A stretch of DNA of 64,000 nucleotides from Epiperipatus broadwayi (GCA_028023455.1 JAQFVV010000553.1:186001-250000), one strand, 5' to 3'. Shown: positions 11,409 through 25,499, counted from the stretch's first letter. Notes: a model not told the origin generated them from the letters alone. Made by a program: numbers and translations.

Positions 11409-11606
11409 AGGTTTAAAATCATTTTTGCTAAACAAATTACACTGTAAACTAACCCTTTTCAGTTCAGAAAATCTAAACAGCTTTTTTAATTAAGAATAGA
11501 ATACTATCCGCAGACCTGCTATTCGACCCGACAAAAAGCAAAATAAAAACAAACTAAGAATAATCTGGTAATTAGGGGTTTACTTAATCCAAATACAACA
11601 AGGCTA

Positions 11607-11715
11607 GTCAAGCATTGTCAGCCGAGAGGTCATCGCAGTCGCCTTGCAAGCAAGTAGTTGGTTGCAGACGGTTGTGGGTTCGCGACCCGGCCGATGCTAT
11701 GACATATGAAAAAAA
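11607..11715 (+). mobile_element. tRNA-derived SINE (class II head), copy 2
   Basis: Same family as 8936-9047, with box A GTCAGCCGAGAGGTC, box B GTGGGTTCGCGACCC and an A-tail. Flanked by a perfect 16-bp duplication AAATACAACAAGGCTA (11591-11606 and 11716-11731). Confidence 0.9.
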
Positions 11716-11954
11716 AAATACAACAAGGCTATATCTGAAGAATTGTTAAATTTGAATCAACTCTATCATTATTATCTAAAAGTTATATATAAATATAGAG
11801 ATAATTTTGTGCATTGATCCTTCTCGGCGATAGTTCGCCATTGTTATCCTCTTAACGTAATCCATTCTTAAATATGGATTTTAAAACAACATCCTAAATT
11901 TTACCCATAGTAAAATATCTAATAAAACATTAAATATTTACCATTAATACTTAA

Positions 11955-12240
11955 TAATCATCACCATCATCATTTTCCAAAATCCAAGGCAGGATGAAGA
12001 CATCTCCAAGTTTAATCCATGCTCTCTAATTCATAATCTCTTTCATATTATGCCAACTTCCTCATGTCATCCACCCACTTCACATGTGGGTTTTTTATGG
12101 ATCTTTTACACTCCTTTGGGATCTCCCTGTTCTTTTATTTTTATCTTTTCTAATATACATACAATCTAGCTTCATTTTATTCTCTTAAGCATTGATACTG
12201 GTTTGTTTCCTCAAGCAACCATTTCACTTTTGAGTTCCTC
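11955..12240 (-). pseudogene. RTE-like LINE 3' end, decayed
   Basis: Minus-strand copy starting at a CATCATCACC tail and showing the reverse complement of the HVRWMDE block (CATCCACCCACTTCACATGTGG, near 12070-12090). There are many stops and frameshifts. Truncated at its 5' side. Confidence 0.75.
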
Positions 12241-14125
12241 TTGCTGTTTTTTCTGGTTAATTTTACAACTTCTTGAAATTCAGAACAAGGTTTCTACCAC
12301 TCATGTACTATCATCTTCTCTAAAAATATGGTAATTCTTAATAGTTATATATATATTTCAACAAGTCTAAAGTGTTTTTAAGGTAGCCAGGCAATAGCCA
12401 ACCTGCTTATTACTCCAATATTGATTATTAAAGGTATCTAACTACCTTTAATTAGATAATAACATAAAGATGGAAGACTATTCAGATCTTTATCATCTGG
12501 CAATGGTAAAAAAACCATAGAGAATATTATCTTCTTCATTGTTTATCTAATAAATGGTGTTGCAAAGAGCATTTATTCTGCAGTGAGTTATTTAATGGTA
12601 TTTTCCATGTAAGTATATATGGTACTATATATATATATATTATAAACTGCATGTCTGATTTTACAGAAGTTGCTTTTATGTAAATATTTTTCTTTATTAT
12701 ATATTACAAAATATTAAAAGTCATGTGTTACTAAAGTTTAAAATGTTTTGAAAATGATAATAATCATTGCTAAAAGTAAAATGTATTATTTTATTTTTTT
12801 AAAATAAAAAATATTTTAAACAAAAATAATGTTGCTATGGAAACCAACCAAAGCTTCTACAAATGTCTGGTTTCCAATAAAAAAGTGGGATTTGTAATTG
12901 TTACTTCTTCCTATTTTTTGTGGGAAAGAAGTCAATAAAATTTGTAAAGATTGTTTAAGCAAATAATATGCATTTTATGGGATAAAAACTTCCAGAATGC
13001 TTTCCCTGACTTTTCCAGAATTGTAGCTGAATATAGAACTGTAGGCAAAGTAAAGCCTTAAAATTAATTTTGAATCTGCCAATCTGTTCATTACTATCTA
13101 ATACAGAAGCTAAATATTTGATATTTACTTGCTATAAGAAAAAAAAAAACTAGCCATCTAAATTGATTATCACATAGAAATATTTTTCTATGAATTAGCC
13201 TATGAATCTACTAGTTTTACTTTATTAACTTTGATTCTGTCAGTCTATAAATTGCTGTTAACTCTAAAGCTAAAAAAGTCTACAACACTTCCAATATAAG
13301 GAATGTGCATGAAATGCATTATGGAAGAGAAATGTACTTCCATAATTCGTCTGTGAATCTACTTATTTTGATGCTCATAGGAAAATTGCAATGGAATGAA
13401 TTTAAAAAGTTGAAATGTTAATATTGCTAGCAGATATTTAAAACTAATGATTTTAATGGCCATATATCAACATTTATGGAGACCAAAATATATGTGAGTT
13501 CACAAAGGTATCAAGTTAATTAACTGAATTTTCCATTAGCTTTTCTTGATGAATTATTATAAAGCGACAAAGATTTTTCCTTTCATGTGTGATCTTTATA
13601 TCACTTTAAGTGTAATTATGTAGATAAATTTTATCTATTATCACGTAATTCTATTTGTTAATTAAAGTTGTTATTGTTAATAATTTTGTTGTTTGTCATT
13701 TTTCATCCGAAGTCAAAACTGATTATTTATTTTGTCAATTTAATAATAGCATTAGGTGAAGAGGGTAGTGATCAGGAAATATAATCTGCATAGAAACATG
13801 TTTTTATGTGTGCTCAATCTGATTGTCACTTGTGACCATTATAGTTTTGTCAATTAAAAATAAATTGTGTATATTCATTCCACCATGTACATGGTCACCC
13901 GTTAGTTATCTTTAAATTCCCCTAGACTAAAATGAATTTGTGAATATTATATTTTTCTTTTCTTGTTAACTTTATTATTACCATTTGTTGATTGGGTGAT
14001 TACCATTACAATATACACATACAAAAGTAAAATATTAAATATTATCGTGTAGCAGAACATGTAAACCAAAATTATTCAAATGGATTTCATAAGAATGTCT
14101 ATTTTCTAACAATACAGCAACGATT
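12241..14125. other. AT-rich DNA, no gene seen
   Basis: Long low-complexity AT stretch with short (TA)n (near 12627-12640). No coding frame above noise and no recognised repeat family. Probably intronic or intergenic. Confidence 0.55.
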
Positions 14126-14129
14126 TTTT

Positions 14130-14670
14130 TCCATACAACAGTGCCATCTAGTGAAAGTTCTAGTAATTAATAGATACTAGAAGGTTAAACTTATGGAAGG
14201 GGGCATCATTATAAAAAAAAATTGCCATTGCTTCAACATCTCAAATAAGCATAAGAAAAGATGATCATGTAATGTCTTGGTAGTTTAATACTAATTCTAG
14301 CCAGAGACTAATGGTGACTATGGTTATTGAAAAACTTAAGGCATCATAATACATAGATATTGAATTGGTTTCAGATCTGTGGGACTGTACAGGCAAATTA
14401 GCTTTAATTGAAAACATTCATGTGTTTTTAGTTTGGGATGATAGCTTCATAATTAAGCAAAATGATAAAAGTGAATCCTGGAGATGATATGCATTTGATC
14501 CAAAGATTCAGGAGCATTGCTACCAGATTCAGGAGATATTGGATAGATAGGCAAGAATTAGGGTTTATTATGCACTAGGTGGCACTATTCTGTGGCAAAA
14601 TTTGTTATTCTTTTAGCAGCTTGTGAAATCATAAGACAAGATGATCATGTCATTATACCCCAATACATCA
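14130..14670 (+). mobile_element. HHR-family A element, old diverged copy
   Basis: Retains CCATACAACAGTGCCATCTAGTG, AAGATGATCATGTAATG, a GGTTTCAGATCTGTGGGA-type middle, TTGATCCAAAGATTCAGGAGC and GATATTGGATAGATAGGCA. The region corresponding to the ribozyme core is not recognisable. Useful as an old family member showing the full unit order. Confidence 0.65.
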
Positions 14671-14789
14671 GTATCAGTTATTATATACTTCTGAAGTGAT
14701 TATAACTATCCACTCAATTATCAATGCTTGCTCATCTTATCCTTGTCGCACTCCTATTATACTGAAAGTGATTTAGAAAATAAATCTAA

Positions 14790-15060
14790 ATTTCAGGAAT
14801 CAACAATTTCCAAAGAAATAGCAAGCAAACTTGTACAACAACAGGGAGACACATAAACCAACCTTTAGACATTTTATAATATCCATTTTAAAAAGAAACA
14901 ACAATGTTATCATCCATAAATGTTCTATTATTAATAGAACCATACATTTCTGTCACATCTAATGAAGCAATAACACCATTCTCATCAATCACTATATTTT
15001 TAATTCGATGTACAAAGTCAAAAGAGGAAGGAATAGTATTTTACCCAAATTATTACTCTA
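14790..15060 (-). pseudogene. Penelope-like RT fragment
   Basis: On the minus strand near 14945-15025 a short frame reads FDFVHRIKNIVIDENGVIASLDVTEMYGSI. This resembles the RT motif A neighbourhood of Penelope-like elements (SLDVxxxYxxI). Stops and lost motifs follow, and the YIDD region was not found. The match is motif-level only. Confidence 0.5.
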
Positions 15061-15299
15061 GGTTTTATTTTTAGCTTTTTTTAAAATGCTGTTAATAAAT
15101 TTTATTCTCTGACCATCCATATTATATTCTTCAATCAAAAAGAATCAAGTTTATCCATTTGCATGTAAACTTTTTTAATATACTGATATTTCATCATCAA
15201 ACACATCCACAACTTTTTACCTTTTTTCAAATAAATCATATTATCATTCTTCAGCCTCTTTTTTATAAGCATGTGAAAAATAAAAATAATAATGGTTTA

Positions 15300-15510
15300 A
15301 TGACATCTTCAGTTTTCTTTGATCATGAAAGAACGTGTAAATATAAATTTAAGTTTGATATTGAAAGTATTAAGACTCTTCGTGAAGAGATAAACCTTAA
15401 TAAAAGAAAAATCAAGGAGGCAATTTTAATAAATAGAAATAAAATGAATATAATTAATAGACAAACTGCTAACATTAAAATTCGGGATTATTGGGATTTG
15501 AGTTGAAGAC
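15300..15510 (+). pseudogene. Possible PLE GIY-YIG C-terminal tail
   Basis: The end of the frame 15159-15506 has RKIKEAILINRNKMNIINR followed by a Trp near the stop. This resembles the REAIEI...NR...W tail after the GIY-YIG domain in PLEs. The GIY-YIG motif itself is not present, and it lies opposite in orientation to the RT fragment next door. The evidence is weak. Confidence 0.35.
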
Positions 15511-15677
15511 ATTTGCTTCCATTTTGTTTTTTTGAATTTAACGGCAGTTGAAGAGGGTTTAGGAATTAACCAAAAGTACTTCTGCAGATTGAAAGACTGT
15601 ATATAATAGTTAACTACCATTACAGTTATTATTTTTATTGTTATTACTATAGTTTTTTAATTAAAGAACATTTTATT

Positions 15678-15715
<38 letters not shown>

Positions 15716-16044
15716 AATCCTAACTACAGTGCTTTGTTCTCTATACTACATCTAAAGTGGCATTTAAAAAAGGATCCTCTGGATTTTTCTTTTGTACGCA
15801 TCAAGCCTATCAGTTTTTACCTTACTTATTATAAGTTAAGTGCTTTCTATTTAAATAATTATAAAATGAATAAATCCACACATTAAATCTTTCCATATAT
15901 ATATATAAAAGCATTTGATGTATTCTATACCTATTTTCATTTATTTCAATTATTGCTGGCAATATTTAAATTGAGAAAACTTGCAGGATTATCTAATATT
16001 GCAAGAAATCAATTTTAAACATATTTAGATACATTGCACAATTG

Positions 16045-16082
<38 letters not shown>

Positions 16083-16884
16083 AAAGGGTTTTAGGAAATC
16101 TTCTATATTAATAGATAAGTCATGAAAATAAATTACCATCTTATTCTTGTTAATTAAAGTCTTATGATGGATTAGAGAGTATTTAAAATATTTAGTGTAC
16201 AGTGTTATGAGTTTTAATCTCGAACACTGAAACAAAACACTGTTATTAATTGTACAACTTTCAATGTCAATACATAAATAAATAAACAATAACTATATCT
16301 AGCTCATTATAACTGATATTTTAAGTAGTTAGAATCTAACTGTTATTTATTGGTATATTGAAATGCTTTGAGTTAATTGTAACATTTTTATTACATATTA
16401 TTGCATCTAATATTATAGTTCTACATTCCAGAAAGAGTTAAATATATATATTGTATATTCTTAACACTTTCCTATAATCAAATGTAATATTATATTTCTA
16501 CTGAATGGGGTGGTAATTATTTTTGCCATTGGCTTTGTTATTGTTAAAAAAAAAAGCTCTATATTATTTTTAAAATGTAGAAAATTTCTGGACTTTAATT
16601 TCAATTATATTATCTGGATGTCAATATTTTTCAGTGAACAATTTAACTCATGTAATAGATAGAAGAAAAAAAAAATTTATATTAACTGCTTTTATTTGTT
16701 GTGCACTAAAAGGCAAAAAATAATTGTTTTTAAACCACAATTGGGTTTTTAGATTGAACTTGAAATAAAAGCATCGTGGGGGAAATCCACGTAGGAATGG
16801 AGTTAATTAATTTCTGGATACCCCCTCTCCTCTATTATTTCAAAGTCAATTTAAAAAACTCAATTGTTGTAAAAAATAAATAAA
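15511..16884. other. AT-rich DNA with (TA)n tracts, no gene seen
   Basis: Contains a (TG)n(TA)n tract at 15679-15714 and (TA)n at 16049-16080. Short open frames here are driven by the microsatellites. Confidence 0.6.
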
Positions 16885-16976
16885 TTTTTTTTTAATATGT
16901 CAAAGTGTTGACTGGGAAGCGAACCCAGGCCAGATGCTTGGAAAGCAGTTATGCTAACCACTAGGCCACCAAAAGC
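16885..16976 (-). mobile_element. tRNA-Gly(UCC)-derived SINE, copy 2
   Basis: On the minus strand: GGTGGCCTAGTGGTTAGCAT (box A), anticodon region with UCC, box B GGGTTCGCTTCCC, a TTGACATATT body and an A-tail. Same family as 9159-9238. Confidence 0.82.
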
Positions 16977-17223
16977 ATTTATATAGAAATTTTTTTTATT
17001 TCTATTGGCACAATAAATAAAAGTGACCAGCATACTGTATTTAAATGGATTTGACATTAATAGTTTATATATCACATGATCACTTTCTCATACTAGCACA
17101 TAATTGTTATTAAACAAGGCAAAACTCTCCATACAGTAGTGCCACCCTGTGCTAACCAGAGTAATCAATGGATTCCAGAAGGCTTGTGCATAAAATCCCT
17201 ATCTAGTGCCTACTCATCCAATA

Positions 17224-17265
17224 TCCCCAGACCAGTTTCTGACTTGTGGCCTTCATCAGTGAGGA
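17224..17265 (-). ncRNA. Hammerhead ribozyme, type I, family A
   Basis: On the minus strand: stem I UCCUCA/UGGGGA, core CUGAUGA (complement of 17253-17259), stem II GGC/GUC with one wobble, GAA, palindromic stem III ACUGGU, and cleavage triplet GUC before UGGGGA. All catalytic core bases are intact and the favoured C is at the site, making it one of the best cleavage candidates in family A. Confidence 0.82.
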
Positions 17266-17381
17266 GCCTTGGATCTGAGAGCACTGCACCTAGATTTTGT
17301 AGTTAAGTAGAGTTAAAAGATGGCTGCTGGAGGGTTGTATTAGATCCTAAGATCTAGGTGCAGTGCTCTCAGATCCAAGGC

Positions 17382-17423
17382 TCCTCACTGACAAAGGCCA
17401 CAAGCCAGAAACTAGTCTGGGGA
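17382..17423 (+). ncRNA. Decayed hammerhead, family A
   Basis: Same stems as the 6716 motif with a GUC site. The core is CUGACAA, the same G8-to-A change as at 7171, so the two probably share an inactive source copy. Confidence 0.75.
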
Positions 17424-17543
17424 TATTGGATGAGTAGGCACTAGATAGGGATTTTATGCACAAGCCTTCTGGCATCCATTGATTACTCTGGTTGGGTGGC
17501 ACTACTGTATGGAGAGTTTTGCCTTGTTTAATAGTTTATATAT

Positions 17544-17662
17544 ATTGTACCCAATTCATTACCAATATATATAGTATTATAAAATATATTAAAGATAGCT
17601 ATACATATTTTACACATATTTAATTGATATCATATTTTAAATTATATTATATATAAAGTGAG

Positions 17663-17729
<67 letters not shown>

Positions 17730-20700
17730 CCAGCACTCCCAACACCACTCATATACATTACATGAGTGAAATGCCCAGGCACCAGTTCTATTAATGAATA
17801 GAACAATATAACAAGATATATAATACAAAATTATTATTGAGACTCTTCAATTAAGTCTATGTTCAGCTCAACTCAGTGGGAGGCTATAGGAAGTTCAAAA
17901 GATACATGATTATAAGTAAATGAAAGAAGAAATATTACAAAACATTAAATATAATGTAAATCCTTTTTATTAATTAATTGCGTGATAAAAAATCACAATG
18001 TTTATTTGTACAATCTATTAAAACATTCTTTCAACTTAATTTCTTCCCTCATCCAAGTACAACATATATCAGCTTACTATAATTATATTATTAAACAATT
18101 CTATGACTTGGCATATCATAATCTAAACATCTACTTTAATGCCAATCAAGAAATAAACAATAAGATCTCAGGGAATTTAACAAACACAGTTGAATTAAAT
18201 AAAATACATTGGCCCATAAGTTATAATTCTAAAGTATGATAAAATGTAATGAAACAAATTGACTAAAATATTTTACTGTGTTTCAATAATAAGATAATGA
18301 CAGAGATAGGGTATTTGAATCTCATATCATCATCTAACAAATATACCAACTTGGCAACCTTTCTAATACGTTTATCCAGTGGTAAATATTCCTTATAATG
18401 TTTGGATTAAGAAAACAATATTGTCAGACACCAGCAAATTTAATATCATAACTATAAAATAATATATCTACTCTATAATAGATTTATGAAATGTGGAGAT
18501 GTGGAAATTGAAAACACGAATGTACACAAGAATAACTCAAGACACAGTTTTTAAGAATTTAAATAACTAAAACAAATCATTTATTACAATAAAAAAAAAA
18601 TTTAGTTTAACATGATATTTTTACAATAGGACTACTTGTCTTACAGATTTCAAATTATCCCATAAACTTTGAGCATCAGTTCGGGACTATCCCCATTATA
18701 TAACATTATTTATACCCTTTGAAAGCAAATTAACAATAAAACTCTAATATTCTGACTTTGAATATTCACTTTGCTTAAATGTTTCATTTAAGCGTAATTA
18801 AGCATAACATTGACTAAATAATATATTATATTATTGGCACACTAAATATTTTGAGAGGATATTACTATTGAGTAATAAAATAAATCAAATTAACTATATT
18901 TGGCTATCAATAAAGCAACTTTCTCTAACTAATTAAATAATTATTTCAATTACATATACCCTTCATGCATAGCAAATAAAAAATCATATTCATTCTGATG
19001 ATTTGATGATTTACAATTCTGTATTAAATAAATATACTGTGTTTTAAAATATTTAGTTCCCATTTTAATTTCAATAACTCTATACTTCTATTTAAATGAA
19101 TGTAATGTGCTTCAAAACATTTATTTCACATTTTAATCTCAATAACTTTAAATCTTTATATTGCGACATTATTCATATTACACGAGTGTGTGCATGTGTC
19201 AAGCAACAATAATAGAAAACAATCTTTTCTACAAACTCTCCATTCATCAAGAGAATATTAAATAATTACTTCATTTCGGACAATGTCGTAAAACATCAAT
19301 AAAATAAGACACTAATATTACATCAAAAATTTGACTTAGCTATTTTTATCTGGCCACTTTTTAAATAACACGGAGCTATATTTTCATGATTATACAGACT
19401 ACACGTTCTGAGGGAAATTCACATGAGTAAATAAATTCTTTACTTAATACTTCTACAATAATTCATCTAATTTTAAATACACTGTTGGTGGGGAATCTCT
19501 TCCTCATCACCAAGACTCTAAGAAAACATCACATAACTTCCTAAATATCATTTCATAATATGCGTATAATATAAACTAGACTCTACTCATGGAAATTATT
19601 AAAAATATACTATTTAGGCAAAATCTTTTATCCCTACAAAAAATATTAGAACGCAATCAGATTATTTTTCACTCACAAAGCTCTTCTACAGGTCTAACAT
19701 TATATTTACACGCTGGCAGATAAATACACATAGATAACATACTAATCCGTTCAATTCTATAGAATACGACAGCATCCAAAATTTATACATAAAATATTCA
19801 CAAACTGAACTTTATTAAACAAATGTCATAATTGTGCAAAATAGATACACACACGCACATAAGAATATATATATATATATATATAATTCTAAGTTATCTA
19901 CTATGCAGATAACATGGTAAATAAATAATACATTAAGGTATTACTTTTAATTCAGAATAAACTTTAAGTTACTTTTAAAATTTAATAATTATAATTATTA
20001 TGAACGAACTTTCCTTATCATATTTGGCAAATTATTTCAGTTATACGTTCGTTGATTTTAAAGCCAAAACTCTCATTTTGAAATAATAAAATATATAAAA
20101 TAAATGTAAACCTCTCTCTAATGATATAATAAAAAAAAATATATATTTCTTTTTTTTACCTTCGTAAAAGAAAAACAAGACATATTTTATAAAATCAATT
20201 TTTACCAACGTATCCACTGCTCTCGTGAATACGCATTCTGTGACGATCTAGGAGATCATAATAACCCAAATTATAAATAAAACATAATAATAAGTATGCC
20301 TACCTATCTATAATATACATTATTAATGATAAGCAATAAAAAAATAAAGAAACAAAGGTTATTTGTTTGTGACTTAAAATAAAAGTTTGCTTGCAAAGTT
20401 TTACTCCGGGTTTATGAAATGATATGGGAGGGATTTCAAACTGAATTTAAACATAAAATGAATTTCTGTAGGACAACTAAAAAAAATATAATCATAACGT
20501 AAATCTGACCTAGCACCTCCAATGTTCATAGCCGAGCTATTTGAGTTTACTATATCACATATAATTAATCAATTTCTCTTTTATTATGATGAAAATATAA
20601 TACATTTTTAGCTACTGTTGGACAGAAATTATTTCATTCATTGTGTAGTAGTTTTAAATTAAGTACACAATTATTCTTAGTAGTTTTCTTGAATAGCATT

Positions 20701-22300
20701 TGACACTTTATAATCTAATATACACATAGTTTATTTTTAAATATTGCCAATTAAGATACTATGATTCATTAGTAATTCCACAATAATTACTTCATTATTA
20801 TAGTGCATTTTTTTATCGAAGAGAACAAAAATTGCACCGCATTTCAGCCCTTCCATCCGATTTAAGTGAATATTTAATGAGGAGTTTCCTTTGGTTATTT
20901 GAAATAATTCACATTTTATTTCTTTTATTAAACACATATTATTTTTAGAAACACCAAATAAATAAATAATGTCACTTTTTTGTAATTAATTTAAGTATGG
21001 CATGATATATCATAATATACATATCCTTAAGTTTACATTTAATTTTCATAAAAGCATAATACAGAAGAGAGTGAAAAATCCAAATAAATTCTGAAAAACA
21101 GTCCTGATTACATTTTCAAGATATATTAAAGAACACATATGGATTAATTATATAACAATAAAGTTCATGCACTCTATATTCTTTCTTAATTATAGATAAA
21201 TAAAGTAATGCCATTTTAACATTAACAATATACATTTTAAATATTAACAAGCATGAGATGGTAAATTCAAATGTTCAAATTAAGGAGAGAATGAAAACTA
21301 ATGTACCTTTTTAAAATTTATTCTTGCATCTTAAGTAAAGACATTCTTCCGTAATTAATTTCCTAAGATTTTTTAGAAGTTTACTCCAAAGCTTTTTAAA
21401 TCAATTGGACTTCAGCAACTAATGAGTACTTTACTGGCTGCAATTAAAATAGTAATGAGCAATTTTTTTACTGGAAACTATCTGTTAAATAGACTTTTCT
21501 TTTTCCTTAGCAAAAGGTCATTTCCCTTTTCAAGGTTACCTCCCATGTTTTTGCACCCAAGCTAATTACATATTCAAAAAAAATATTTTCTTAAAAAAAA
21601 ATCATTTTGATTTTTAGAATTAAATCAAGACAAAAAAAAATAATAATAAAATAAATGGCTTTTACAAACTTGAAAGACATGAATATTAATTAACTGTTAA
21701 ACAAAAATGATTAATAATTTATTTAATTTGTACAATAATTTACCTATCAAAATATCCATTAATCATTGAAAAGAAATATATTTGTTAAATTATTAAAGAT
21801 AATTTCTGTACCTTAAATGTCTTCATGTTAAATGTACTATCATTTAATGTTATTAGAAGATGAAAATGAAGTGAAAATGATGCAGAGACATACATGCATG
21901 CACATACACTATACTATAAATATTAAACTATCTTGACTAAATATAATTGAGGTGACTATTAAGGTTGACAAAAGGATAAATATTAATGAATAAAGGATTT
22001 TGAAACCATTCAACCAATATTACACCAACATAAAATAACTTTGCATCTTTCTGACAAAATGTATCAATTCCATTAATAAACAACCCCTCTTCCTCACATT
22101 AAATACTTCATTAACCACAATAATAATAATGAATACTTATAAAGTGGTCAATCAACTGCATAAGCAATCCATATCTAAGCTTTAAACAATTTCCAGCAAA
22201 AAATTTTAAAATTCTAAGGCTATTTCATTTTTTTTAATACAATATAACTATTCAATGCAGATACAAAGCATCTCAATTCCTTGTGCCCATTCAGATGGTC

Positions 22301-22336
<36 letters not shown>

Positions 22337-22500
22337 TAGATATTTCTGCAATAAGTTAATATATGCATTCCTTATGTATATATCCCATTTAATATGTATT
22401 CATAATTAAATATGTAGATAAAAACATCATATTAACTTAAAATATGAAGACACACTTTTTGTTGAAAGGTGTTTGACTTTTTTTTTCTAAAAAATTGCTT
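17544..22500. other. AT-rich DNA, no gene seen
   Basis: Five kilobases without a recognisable gene. It holds a (TA)n tract at 17668-17724, shorter ones near 19866-19884 and 22305-22333, and a (TACATACA)-like stretch. A slightly GC-richer patch at 20205-20260 has no identifiable content. Open frames at 17982 and 20737 lack any family signature. Confidence 0.6.
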
Positions 22501-22514
22501 ACCAAACCTATATT

Positions 22515-23040
22515 GTAAAAACTTTCTTTAATAATATGATTTTACTTTAAATCAATTTCACTTCTTATCATTAAATATTTCTTTAATACATATGATTTTA
22601 CTTTAAAGTAAGCAGTAAACTAATTTTATTTTATTTTAACTAAAATTGAGCTTTCAATTGAAATGAAATATTATAAAGTAACTTTCTTTAAAATGTATCA
22701 TTTTACTTTAAAATAAGATGTAAACAATTTTATTCTAACTGAAAGCAAGGTTTTAACTGAAACAAAGAAAATCTGGTACATAACTTAAAATGTATGATAC
22801 TTGATATTAAAATCTTTCAATTGAAACCAAAAAAAATCTGTATATCATCCTCTCATACATTTTATTTAAACTATACCTATGAAACAAACAAACATATAGA
22901 GTATGTAATTTGAATAAAAGCATTTAATAAGATCAATTTTAAAAGCTTTCAATTGAAATCAAAAACTTATCTTAATTACACCATATCTATAAAACAAACA
23001 GACATACAGATAAATTAAAATGAATAAAAGCATTTAAAAA
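22515..23040 (+). repeat. Degenerate local tandem duplications
   Basis: The motifs TTTCTTTAATA..ATGATTTTACTTTAAA (near 22525, 22580 and 22685) and AGCTTTCAATTGAAAT (near 22650 and 22945) recur. The block ACAAACA.ACATA..GA followed by TGAATAAAAGCATTTAA occurs at about 22880-22928 and 22995-23037. Non-coding. Confidence 0.55.
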
Positions 23041-24480
23041 TAATGATTCTTCAAAGTAGATAAAGTTGATATTATTGCCATAATGTCCTTTATAAATTTA
23101 CACATATTTTTTCACTTGTGTATTATTATTTGTAAAATTATTAAATATTTATTTTCAGTAAACATTTAATGTTTATATGGATGTTTTATTTTAATATAAT
23201 AGCTTTTTAGCAAAAATGAGTTAAATGAATATTACTTCCTGTCAAAAACTTTTTTTTACATTAAAGTCCTTCCTTTTGTTTATTGTTATCAGATTATTAC
23301 TTGATTTATTATTTGCAAAGTTGTTATTTTAGATTTTATGTTTTAAACTTATGTTTTTTAAATTTTTTTTAAAGTACAAAGAAATAATTAAGAATAATTG
23401 TTATTTTAGTCAACAATAAAACAGAAACATAAATTTTGATTATTCATAGTGATAAAAAATTCACTGGTTAATGGCTTAAATGTCTATTCCACCATATTTA
23501 TGAACCATATGAATAAAAACATTGGAAATAGACAAATGGTCTCCAAAATGCATTTTATGCTAAGTTACTGTGCATGAGTTGGCCTAGTCACAACCCCTTG
23601 TGCATAACTTTATATTTGTTCAATACAGTGTAGTCAAATCCATATACAATGCTTCAATTATATGTTATCCAAAGTAAATTCAATAAACAATAAAATATTA
23701 AAATTTATAAATTTAATATCTCTGACTAGACTGTATTACTTACAGAGAAGCAGTAAATCATGTTTCTATTATGAAGCATTCTCATTTAATTCAACAAATA
23801 TTTTGGAAATAGAATCTTATTTATAAACCAACTGGTTTATTTATTAAAGATTTATTTAGAGATACTGCCAATTGGCCTTCAGCTTTCCTTCATGCTCTTG
23901 TGCCTATATTTAGCTCTATTTTGCATGCTTTATGCTCATTTCCTTGATAAAAAATTTATTGATTTATTAGTTTAAAAAGTCTTACGAGAGCCAAAGTCTA
24001 CAGATGTTTACAGCCTAAAAAAAGAGAACATTGTTTCTACAAGGTTACCGATTGATAGAGTAAACAGTAGAGTAATTATACACACCCTTCTATTGACAAT
24101 AGTAATAAGTCGGAAAAAGTGAAGGTATTTTTTGCATTTTATTTAAAATATTTAGGATTATTTTTATAAAATTTTTACACAATAATTATTTAAAAATAAA
24201 AATATACATAATTAAATCTTAATTTGAGTCAAATATGTTTTCTTTTTAAAAATATAAGTTAAAGAATTCTGTCATACAAGTAAAACATAAAGTATAACCA
24301 GTAATTATGCTAAACTTAATAATATGAACTTCTGTGAAATTTAAATATAAATACAATTTTAAATTTTAGAATAGTATTTCATAGCTTTAAGATGACTTAA
24401 CAAAAAGTCATTCATGTTTCACATGCAAATTTTATTCAACAAAGGTTTCATTAATTAAATTTCTTCAATGGTATTAAGAT
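23041..24480. other. AT-rich DNA, no gene seen
   Basis: No gene or named repeat found. Confidence 0.5.
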
Positions 24481-24484
24481 AAAG

Positions 24485-25110
24485 AAGTAATAAGAAACTC
24501 ATTGTTCTCATTACATACATCATTTTATTTCAGTTTTTTTTATTTTGTTTTCTATATTTGCAAAGTTCAGATATGATTTATAGGATGTTTTTTAATTTTT
24601 AAACTTACATTTCTAACAAAACAAATCCAATTTATTAAATTCTAATATAAAAAAGAAATTTAAAGACTAAAATAAAATGTTGAACATTTATAAAGGTTGC
24701 CACCAGGGAGAACACATAAAATGTCAACTTATTAAAGGGTTAATCATTGTTTTCTGTGTTTCATTGAACACACTTTTTTTGCTTCCAAATGTTATAGAAT
24801 GCTTAGTTCAGAATCTCTAATGGGAAGTTGCAAATAGAAATGACTGTATAGATTCTAAAATCAAAACAGATTTAACACTTTGGCTGGTGAAAACATTTCT
24901 ATTGTTCTCCCTGGTGGTTATTTTTGTAATCATTCAACAATTGATTTTTGTATTAAATCCTTATTCTGTATTACAATTTATAAAATAAAAATGATTTGTT
25001 AGAAATATAAGATTACAAATAAAAAACATCCTAAAAATTAATGTTTCAATTTTGCAAATATAGAAAAAAAATTAAGATAATTTGTAATGAAAACAACAAA
25101 AATTTTTTCT
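24485..25110. repeat. Large AT-rich foldback (family G)
   Basis: Two inverted arms of roughly 250 bp meet near 24800. Landmarks are ACCAGGGAGAACA (24700) against TGTTCTCCCTGGTGG (24902), AACATTTATAAA against its counterpart, GTTAGAAATATAAG (24999) against its inverted form near 24605, and GCAAATATAGAAAA at 25056 against 24548. Related single arms lie at 29620-29770 and 30800-31040. Non-coding; class unknown. Confidence 0.65.
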
Positions 25111-25499
25111 GATTGTATAGTGTAAAAAAACCAGCTTAGCCAATGGATAACAAACTATAAATCCATTCTGATTGAATATTCTTTTTATGGTGTAAGTGAA
25201 TATATGTGAACCCATCATAAATCTATCAAATTTGTTCTAAAATTTAAAATTGCATTTGCAATTTTTAAAATATTACAAACATTATAAAGCAGTGTGTTGA
25301 AAAGGTATCATCATTCTTACAAAACCATAGTTTTCTGTTTACTATTATAAACTAAATTTAACTTATATAAATATTCTGTAAAAATAATCATAAATATTCA
25401 AATAAACTATGAAGGCAAGATAATTTTTCAGCTAATCACTAACAAAAGAATTGAGTCTACAAGTAGCTTTGCAACTCTTCTCTACCAATCAGAAATCTT

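Larger units (their letters stand above)
17073..17527. mobile_element. HHR-family A foldback with two hammerheads
   Basis: A 455-bp inverted repeat flanked by a perfect 16-bp duplication TTAATAGTTTATATAT (17057-17072 and 17528-17543). The left arm is in minus orientation and the right arm in plus; they meet between 17300 and 17345. Each arm carries a full-length hammerhead: minus at 17224-17265 (intact) and plus at 17382-17423 (decayed). Either strand's transcript would contain one ribozyme in sense, and the arms would fold on each other. No ORF. Confidence 0.88.
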
